A stretch of 64,000 bases of DNA from Aphanomyces cochlioides. Its lineage: Eukaryota; Oomycota; Saprolegniomycetes; Saprolegniales; Verrucalvaceae. Below the pieces are notes generated by a model, which made no database searches, was not told the DNA's origin, and saw nothing but the letters and a program-made list of their open reading frames with translations. The position numbers and the translations under genes were made by a program. Shown here piece by piece: positions 56,925 to 64,000 of this stretch; position 1 is the first letter of the stretch; every line of letters starts with the position of its first letter. The DNA is taken from contig JAHQRK010000019.1 in NCBI GenBank assembly GCA_019828595.1, forward strand, positions 310,001-374,000, read 5' to 3'.

Positions 56925-57977
56925 TCATAGTCCTTCCATCTCGCAAAAGGTCTCGAAGAAATTTGCCCGTCCTTGTCTATCCTGTTCAACTTTCATATGC
57001 TCGAATTTCCTCTCCTCAAGCTCCAACAGTTTGGTTTGACCTTCCAAATACACGGACGCAAAATCTTTTCGCGGCTTCTTCTCATCAATGGGGAACTTTT
57101 GTGGAAGACGGCGCTTATTTTGTGCGTGGTTGGGGGCTGTTGTCGAATCCCTTTTGTCATTATCTTGCGGCTCAGCATTGTCGGCAACATCGTTTAAAGT
57201 TTGATGAGTCTCAGTTCCACATGAAATAGTCATATCGTGTTCAGCATTTTCCTCAGTGTTCAATTTCCAGTACAATTCCTACGGCCACTAGACTTAACAT
57301 CGATGTAATTCACCGGCATTAATTCGTACCGACTCAGGATTGTTAGCATCATCAACAGTAGTGACATCAAAGGAGGTAGTCACTATTCCAACCTCAGCCA
57401 GATAGCTTGGATTAATATTTTGTCGTGTTCCAAACAAGTTTTTCATTCTTTCGTATCCAAAGCACAAGCTCTCCAACTTTGCCGCAATTGTATGGATTCC
57501 TATCCCAATCCTATCATCAATATCATTCGTTATCATAGATATATACCGTTCATGATGTCCTTCGTCGTAAGGCCTTGCCCAGTTTGGCTACTGCTATTAC
57601 TACCTTCCCATGCGTTTGCCGCTTTGTACGCTCGCATGTATGACTCAAATCGAGTCTTTGCATTGGCTTGGTCCCAATCGTGGAGATTCTCGTCCTTCAA
57701 ACGACTCTTCACAAAGTCCGCCATCATTTTGAAGCCTAGCAGATGATAAGATACACAATCGAATAGACCCACCTTGTGTTTTTGTCAAGGGCTGACCTCC
57801 AAGCACGCCTTTCCCCTTAGTCGCCTTGCCCATGATGGTGTTGCAGTTAGACGGGACTTCCAGAAACTCAACGACATAGTGAAGCTCCAGGTCAGTGACT
57901 CTTCTCCTTGTGGTGGTCTTGGTGATCATGACGTCTACACTTCTCTTGCTTGACGATCCTGCGCTTGAGCGAGTCAT
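56925..57977 (-). pseudogene. Harbinger Myb/SANT-like gene, copy F, frameshifted C-terminus
   Basis: ATG 57977 intact. A single T is missing near 56957 (TCGAAGAAATT for TCGAATGAAATT), changing NFIRDLLRDG into NFFETFCEMEGL and a premature stop at 56925. About 35 C-terminal residues are replaced or lost. Copy G has the same deletion. Confidence 0.82.
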
Positions 57978-58153
57978 GCTGGTCTTGGAGAGCGAAGTGG
58001 TCACAAGCTTGGCCACCTAAACTCGCTTTAAAATTTAAAAGCGCCTTCAGAGACGCTTTAATCTTTTGAAGCGAATAAAGCGAGTTTTTCGTTATTTTAT
58101 TACAGGTTTAAAAGTGACTGAAAAAATTAAAGCTGAGAGCTTTGATCACCCCT

Positions 58154-59484
58154 AATGTTTTACGAAACAAATAAAAAATGTTGCCACAAAGCTCAAGCTG
58201 TCGACTTTCTGTCCAATCAGAACGCGCCATTCATTCATCAAGCGTTCGATTGGTCAATGAAATCTATTTTTAGACTGAGGAGAAGAAGCATAGCCACTTT
58301 GTCATCGAGTGCAGTTTTATGTCGTCCAGGCGTCTGTTCGTTGGACAAGCTAAAGTACAAAAGCTCTGGCTTAAAGCGATGGAGCTCAGCTGAAACCACA
58401 TGATCGACGTAGCGGAAATTGCCGGAGAGATTATTAATAAACATCCTCCTGGTAGTGTACGGTACCACTGATCGATATCAAGGTCAATTGTCGGTTTCAG
58501 ATATGGCTGGTTGAATCCTGTATTGAAATGTCTCAATCTCTCAGCTCGAACGCTCAGGATTACCAGCTCTTCTTTCGTAATCCTGGGCGTTCGAGCTGAG
58601 AGATTGACACCAATTGACAATCATCTCAATGACATCAAGCCTCCCCTGGAGTAGATTCCACGATTACTCTCGACGCTTGGCTGTCGCATTTATTACAAGG
58701 TCAACGCAAAACATTGGATACATCATAAAATGCTAACGGAGGAGGCCTTTGTCGCCTTACTGTCGAGAATGGCGTGCAGCTGTATCGACAGAATCGAGAT
58801 TATCCAAACGGCGTGATCCACTTTCATACAGCTGAGAAGATCACGGTGTTTCACTGTACGTTCCACTGGTTATTCTCTAGAATCCAACGACTGACATAGT
58901 TTGGAATATACTCCATCATAAGCTGCAGCAGATTGCAAACGAGAAAGCATGAGACAGTAAAAGCAGAGTCTGATACTAATATTTAGCAGCGAGATCTAAC
59001 TTGGATTTACCAGCTCAACAAACTTGAATGACGTCATGACACATGCGCTCATTCCTGTGTGTTGTATGCCTGCTTGGTGACCCTTACAACATCAGTTTAA
59101 CGTCGTGTCATGTGTGCAAGGATTTGTCATTTCTTATGAACAGCCTGGCGTTGACGGGTAATCGAATGAGAATGAATGGCTGAAACGAAAGCGCTCCGGC
59201 TTCAACTGGCGAAACCGACGCGAATGCCAGATCAGGCTTTGTTCTCCAGAAGTATCACTGCTCCTGCAAGCTTCACTTCCGCTAGCCCCGTCTTCCAGCG
59301 GGTTGAAGAGAAGCTACGATAGAAAGCAGAAAACAAACTTACTAGAGTTGGCGATCCTCGCTGGTCCAAGTTGATTTGTGAACTCTCAGTTGACAGGAGT
59401 CATCAGTGACCCCAGACGGTTCACAAAATCTAAAAATGAATTATCTACGTGGCCTTCTCATAAAGCAATGAAGTTTGAATGAAT
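58154..59484. other. Unit spacer F-to-G with hairpin and CCAAT module
   Basis: Orphan CCAAT module 58206-58273 and hairpin 58533-58607; no gene supported. Confidence 0.7.
58533..58607. repeat. 75-nt hairpin, F-to-G spacer
   Basis: Same 31-bp arms, mismatch and loop as the other four copies. Confidence 0.88.
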
Positions 59485-61578
59485 CTAACTCAATGGAATC
59501 TGGACATCGTGGCCGGCCATCCTCTTCTTGAGTTTGTTCGAGTTTTCGTCGCGAAAGACGCCCTTTAGATTGTACGACTGCGTATCAACGTCTGCACCGT
59601 TGTTCGCATCTTCATTGTGGAGGAATGGGATGTCAGGTCGCATGCGGAACTTTTCCCTCGTTATGTAGTAGTTCTGCTCAAGATAAACGAATGGACGGAT
59701 GAAGACCAACGTGCCAAACTTGTAGCTCATCATGCTCTGAGAGCGGATCAATGCATTGGCTCGGAGGGGGTTGTTCATGAACACTTCGACCGAATTGCGG
59801 TGGTATGATCGCCAGAAGTTTTCCACCTCATTGAGAAGTTTGCCTTTGCGATATCTCCATGACACTGTCGCAATGGCACGCACAACAAGCACGACGAAGC
59901 TGAAGAGAACTCCGTACGAGATGATCTTGGCGAGAGGGTAGTAGATGAAGGAGAGAGCTTCTTTTTCGTTGGAGCGGTCGCCCCAACTATAACGAGTGTA
60001 GACATTGTACAAGCCCATGACTGTTGGGGTTGACGGCGACAGAGCTCGCTGGCCATCCGCGAGACCATACTTCATCACGCAAATGTTCATGATCTCATCG
60101 AACGACAGAGCGACGCCGATGAGCGTCGAGCACATGATCTCAAAGCTCGTGAGGTAGGTGAACTCGGTGATGAGCGCCGCGACTTTCTCGTTAAGGGGGA
60201 CAAGCACCCACCGCCATGCTCGGTCAATTATGACGAGCACCAACACCCACACACGAAACATGCTGAGGTAAGCGCTGCCAAGTTGGTAAGTGCTGCTCCC
60301 CCAGGCAAAGATATTCGAGTTGGGAACGATGTAGAGCCATGCAAGGAGTGTGTCAAGCACCACAAGAGCTGTGAGTAGCGGCTTCCGGTACGCAATAGAG
60401 GTCAAGTCGGTGTAGAGCAACATCTTGGAGAGCGTGTTGGCTTTCTCTTCGTCCTTTTTTGTATTAGATGCTTTGTTTAGATCTCTCACGGACGTCGCAG
60501 TCGTGGCAGTAGAATTCATCGTGTATGACGATGATTTTGCCCATCCCAAGATCGGTCGCACAACGTTCATCGCTACGATGGCACTGTCTGTGGCGTTGAT
60601 GTACAAAATGATAATCTCAATGCCAATCAGCAAAAAGTAGAGCACGCCATCAAAACCGAAATTCGTCGTGATGTCGTGCTGAAAACGGATTTCACCTTGC
60701 GCCGTGTGCTCAATGTTGTAGAAGCTCTTCATGTACATCTTGGCTCGCAGGAAGACGCCACTGCCAGCCGAGAGGTAATCCATCGTGTGCCACTGGAGGC
60801 CCATCATATCACACAGAGCACGATAATACTTGCCTGTTGTCTCGCCGATGTGAAATTTCACTGTATTGTTCGTCTCCATGTCTCGCCAAATGCAACCGTG
60901 CTCGACTGGAGCTACCAAGTCCATCTTCGTACCTTGTGCAGGCAAATGCATAGCTTCGTAACAGAGCGCCGTCCCCCATAAGCTCGTGCGGGATCCAAAC
61001 GTCGACGTCACGTTTCTCACGTCCGCTTTGATGACTGGAATATCCGCCTTGTTTTTCGAAATCATAGCAGCAAGCGCTTGACGGTAGTCACGTTCATCCA
61101 GGTTAAAGTACGAAGCGTACAGACCATTGGAATACGGCGGCGCAGCGAGTGGTTCATCAACAATGTCACCGAGCATACCCGTGGCCCACATGAAGGTGTC
61201 GAGACGATGGGAGCCGACGAACATGCGCTTGTCGTAGTACTTGACGCCACCAAGAGTGCAGTTGATGCCAAACGAGGAGAGGTGAGCAGGTTTTCCAGGA
61301 GGAAATGTCGACGGATAGAATGCGTCGCACTCAAGTGCAAGCGCATTCCACATGTTGGTAGGCGAGAGCCATGTGCCGTTTGCATCGCGAATCGCCTTGA
61401 CCATGTCGTAGTCCGTGACAGTCTCTGGCGTTTGCAGTATGAAAGAAAAGCTTGGATAGACACCACACATGAAAATCTTGTAGTAGAGATCCTTGACATC
61501 CATGAAAATGAGAAACACAGTCATGCTGATCATGCCAACGATGCTCAGTTGCTTCGTTCTTGTGTTCGTCGGAGCCAT
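59485..61578 (-). CDS. 697-aa multi-pass membrane protein, intact copy G
   Basis: ATG 61578 to the stop at 59485; the protein appears identical to copies C and F. Upstream CCAAT module at 61682-61749. Third intact copy of the amplified gene in this window. Confidence 0.85.
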   Translation of the reverse strand: MAPTNTRTKQLSIVGMISMTVFLIFMDVKDLYYKIFMCGVYPSFSFILQTPETVTDYDMVKAIRDANGTWLSPTNMWNALALECDAFYPSTFPPGKPAHLSSFGINCTLGGVKYYDKRMFVGSHRLDTFMWATGMLGDIVDEPLAAPPYSNGLYASYFNLDERDYRQALAAMISKNKADIPVIKADVRNVTSTFGSRTSLWGTALCYEAMHLPAQGTKMDLVAPVEHGCIWRDMETNNTVKFHIGETTGKYYRALCDMMGLQWHTMDYLSAGSGVFLRAKMYMKSFYNIEHTAQGEIRFQHDITTNFGFDGVLYFLLIGIEIIILYINATDSAIVAMNVVRPILGWAKSSSYTMNSTATTATSVRDLNKASNTKKDEEKANTLSKMLLYTDLTSIAYRKPLLTALVVLDTLLAWLYIVPNSNIFAWGSSTYQLGSAYLSMFRVWVLVLVIIDRAWRWVLVPLNEKVAALITEFTYLTSFEIMCSTLIGVALSFDEIMNICVMKYGLADGQRALSPSTPTVMGLYNVYTRYSWGDRSNEKEALSFIYYPLAKIISYGVLFSFVVLVVRAIATVSWRYRKGKLLNEVENFWRSYHRNSVEVFMNNPLRANALIRSQSMMSYKFGTLVFIRPFVYLEQNYYITREKFRMRPDIPFLHNEDANNGADVDTQSYNLKGVFRDENSNKLKKRMAGHDVQIPLS

Positions 61579-61681
61579 CGTGGACCACGCGGTGCAGATG
61601 CGAAACTAGTGGTCGAATCGAAAGGTCGCTCTGGTGAACCTGCCTGCACCAAAAGCAGTTTCTTCCAGAAACCGTGACACC

Positions 61682-61749
61682 GTTCTGTCCAATCAGAATA
61701 GTTAATTTGAATCAAATGAGTTCTATTGGTCAGTGGAATCTATTTTTAG
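61682..61749 (-). promoter_or_regulatory. CCAAT module upstream of membrane-protein gene, copy G
   Basis: Same 68-bp layout as the other units, 103 nt before the ATG at 61578. Confidence 0.65.
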
Positions 61750-62111
61750 TGGACGATTTTTGTCTTTCCGGTCACATCATCCGTCGTTTGAATCACAAAT
61801 ACGTCTCGGTTTGTAGCAAGAACCAAGCGTCAACTTGGTGTGTTATCGACACTACGCATTCGCTTTGACCCATGAGATCTGGACGAAAGAAACGACTGGC
61901 TAAGCAAGGACACTGGTTTGCAAAGGAAATTTGCTGCAGAAATTGTAGGATTGATTTGACCACAGAAGAAATGGTACAGTATTGTCATTTTCAACCAAAT
62001 TTGTGGTTTTGACCAAAATGCGAATTCATTTTCAAATCGATTTCATAATACTCGGGAGTACTGAAGTGGTGTGTGTCAGTGTGTGTTTTGCGTGAGTCAG
62101 GTGTCTGATCG

Positions 62112-62160
62112 ACTCTGATTGGCTGACTAATTTTAATTTTTAATTCTAGCCAATCAGAGT
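62112..62160. repeat. 13-bp CCAAT inverted repeat, copy G
   Basis: Exact copy of the 30938-30986 inverted repeat. Confidence 0.78.
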
Positions 62161-62394
62161 AGCCCGTTCGATTCGGAATCGATTCGAAACCTCGGTCGAT
62201 TCAAACCGTTCCTCACAATTTTGTATCAAAAGCACAATATATAACAATAGGGGTAGTCAAAGCTCTCAGGTGACCTCGCTTTTCACGATATTTTTTTAAA
62301 TTTAGAAGCGACAATTTTGTATGAAAAGTTCAGCACAAAACACAGACATCTGCTTGGGAATCAAAGCTCATTCTTGGTGTGACGAAGAAGCACA

Positions 62395-63593
62395 ATGCCG
62401 AGAGTGTCAGAGAAGGCGTCCATCCTTGCGTCCATCCACACAGCTACTCTCTTTATTGCTCTCTATGACCCTCTCATGAAATGCGAGTCGCGCCGCCAGA
62501 TTGGTGAGCTCTGCCATCTGAGGTTTGCTCTTGAGTCAGTACGTTACATGTACGAGCGGCGAATACTGTCGAGAAGCTTTGAACAATTGTCTGTCCTTCC
62601 CTACTTACGTGTGCGGGAATTTCTACAAGAAGTTCGCGTGTGTCATGAGACGTTTGCGTTTTGGTGGACAAACTGGAGAACGCTGATGTATTTTCAACCC
62701 CAACATTCAACAAACAAAATCCTGTGTGGCTACAAGTGGCTTGTGCACTTCATCGGCTTGGACATTTTGGGAGTGGAGCGTCAGGTGGAATGATTGCAAG
62801 AGCTAAAGGCGTTGGGTATGGAACAGTGATGCTTTACACAAAACGCGTATTGGTTGCGCTGAAGGAAATGGCTCCTAAATCAATACATTGGCCAAAAGCT
62901 GTTGAACGTGAACAACTCAGTAATCTCAATTTTGCCATGTGCGGCTTCCGAGGTGGAATACTATCGACCGATGGAACTCATATTGTCTTATTTCAAAAAC
63001 TTAGCTTGGATGGTGACTCATATTTCTCGAGAAAGAGAACTTATACAATCAACTTGCTTCTGACATTTGATTGTCATCGACAAATCCGATATGTGATTGC
63101 TGGGTGGCCTGGAAGTGTACATGACTCAACCGTTTGGAAATCATGTGATGTTTACAAGAATCCGACGAAATACTTTTCGCCTGGACAGTACCAACTTGGC
63201 GATTCGGGCTTTGCAATGACGCTTTACATGATTGTTCCCTATCGATTACCATATGCGTCAGAATCTGACAATACGCTCTTCAATACTCACTTGGTGTCGT
63301 GTCGTGCAGTGTCCGAGCAGGGCAATGGAATTTTGAAGGGTCGTTGGCAGAGCTTGCGAGGTGTTCCAATTCGGATCAGAAAACCCAAAGATGTCGAGTT
63401 TGTGTGCGATTGGATTGTTGGTTGTTGTGTCTTACACAATCTTGTAAACGATCTTCAATGCAGTCGGGATACAGTTGTCTTACCGATTGATAGAGAGCCA
63501 CTTCGACAAGATTGCCAAGATTTTACCATGGCGAATGCGGTATTGTATCGTGAAACAATTAAGGCGTCTGTCTTGGAATTCTGGAACAAATAA
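62395..63593 (+). pseudogene. Harbinger DDE transposase, copy G (frameshifted)
   Basis: Identical in kind to copy F, including QKLSLDG and THLVSC and the ancestral N-terminal frameshift. Confidence 0.87.
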
Positions 63594-63688
63594 CTTTTCA
63601 ACACCCGTAACATCAAAAATATGTATATTGCATTAGTCCGTTGGCATAAGACTACCATAAGCAAGCTGGACAGCAAGTTCTACCTCAC

Positions 63689-64000
63689 TCATAGTCCTTC
63701 CATCTCGCAAAAGGTCTCGAAGAAATTTGCCCGTCCTTGTCTATCCTGTTCAACTTTCATATGCTCGAATTTCCTCTCCTCAAGCTCCAACAGTTTGGTT
63801 TGACCTTCCAAATACACGGACGCAAAATCTTTTCGCGGCTTCTTCTCATCAATGGGGAACTTTTGTGGAAGACGGCGCTTATTTTGTGCGTGGTTGGGGG
63901 CTGTTGTCGAATCCCTTTTGTCATTATCTTGCGGCTCAGCATTGTCGGCAACATCGTTTAAAGTTTGATGAGTCTCAGTTCCACATGAAATAGTCATATC
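63689..64000 (-). pseudogene. Harbinger Myb/SANT-like gene, copy G, partial
   Basis: Last exon only, with the same T deletion (near 63721) and premature stop as copy F. The 5' part lies beyond the window. Confidence 0.82.

Larger units (their letters stand above)
55485..58153 (+). mobile_element. Harbinger/PIF element, copy F
   Basis: 2669 bp with the same terminal repeats and AAT flanks (55482-55484, 58154-58156). One base shorter than A because of the Myb-gene deletion shared with G. Confidence 0.9.
28450..64000. repeat. Amplicon of 6.76-kb units in alternating orientation (A | B C D | E F G)
   Basis: Equivalent points recur at 6762-6764 bp spacing: Harbinger starts at 34978, 41740 and 48504 (B, C, D), and Harbinger ends at 51389 and 58153 (E, F), with G running off the window. 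B, C and D read in one direction; A, E, F and G in the other. Each full unit holds one membrane-protein gene, one Harbinger element and one hairpin spacer. Copies differ by only a few substitutions and 1-nt indels, so the amplification is recent or homogenised. Confidence 0.95.
34942..64000. repeat. Giant palindrome centred at 49946
   Basis: Left arm (B, C, partial D) ends at 49916; right arm (partial E, F, G) starts at 49977 and runs past the window end, so each arm is at least 14 kb. Arms are near-identical but not perfect: F and G share changes absent from B and C. Confidence 0.95.
62249..64000 (+). mobile_element. Harbinger/PIF element, copy G, cut by window end
   Basis: Transposase-side terminal repeat starts at 62249 with AAT before it. 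The other end should lie near 64917, outside the window. Confidence 0.9.

Noticed and set aside
31075..64000. Independent transposition as the source of the Harbinger copies
   Set aside because: Identical target sites, identical flanking kilobases and the shared frameshift point to segmental duplication.
1..64000. CRISPR arrays, rRNA, tRNA genes, bacterial operons
   Set aside because: No direct-repeat/spacer arrays, no recognisable RNA genes, and genes carry short spliceosomal introns.

Overview
The window looks like nuclear DNA of a flagellated oomycete, most likely Saprolegniales and Aphanomyces-like. This is inference, from very short GT-AG introns (about 32-50 nt), a ciliary gene (CFAP161 family), a PEX5 receptor, two SPFH proteins, and Crypton and Harbinger transposons of the kind common in oomycetes. 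No rRNA, tRNA, CRISPR or bacterial-style operon was seen. Because many genes are spliced, CDS coordinates give the genomic span from chosen start to stop, and introns are inferred by eye.

Left part (1-28.1 kb), ordinary gene-dense chromosome: a multi-C2 ferlin-like membrane protein (16-6389, minus); the peroxisomal import receptor PEX5 (7118-9172, minus); a large uncharacterised WW-WW-ankyrin protein (10176-15264, plus); a PPIL4-type cyclophilin/RRM splicing factor (15457-16779, plus); a gene-poor stretch (about 16.8-19.9 kb) with one doubtful ORF and a perfect 22-bp hairpin; a broken Crypton tyrosine-recombinase element (about 19.96-21.96 kb); a head-to-head pair of SPFH/band-7 genes sharing a CCAAT-rich promoter (22790-26190); and a CFAP161 gene with an EF-hand-like C-terminal region (26413-27963, minus).

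Right part (28.4-64 kb), an unusual amplicon. A 6.76-kb unit holds (i) a gene for a 697-residue multi-pass membrane protein of unknown function, (ii) a 2.67-kb Harbinger/PIF element with a DDE transposase and a spliced Myb/SANT-like partner gene, and (iii) a 1.3-kb spacer with a 75-nt hairpin. It is repeated at near-identity and changes orientation twice. I call the copies A (inverted), B, C, D (truncated) | E (truncated, inverted), F, G (cut by the window end). Orientation flips at 34941 (A|B, 1161-bp spacer) and at 49917-49976 (D|E, 60-bp loop). The D|E centre lies exactly at a 9-bp inverted repeat with a 60-bp spacer that already exists in the intact transposase gene. That is the signature expected of fold-back (hairpin-primed) inverted duplication. 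Every complete element has the same AAT flanks and the same transposase frameshift, so the copies spread by segmental duplication, not by transposition. The membrane-protein gene is intact in C, F and G, broken by three 1-nt deletions in B, and chimeric with an inverted 3' end in A.

The main caution is that several single-base indels and the fold-back junctions could be sequencing or assembly artefacts. Long reads across 34.9 kb and 49.9 kb would decide this.
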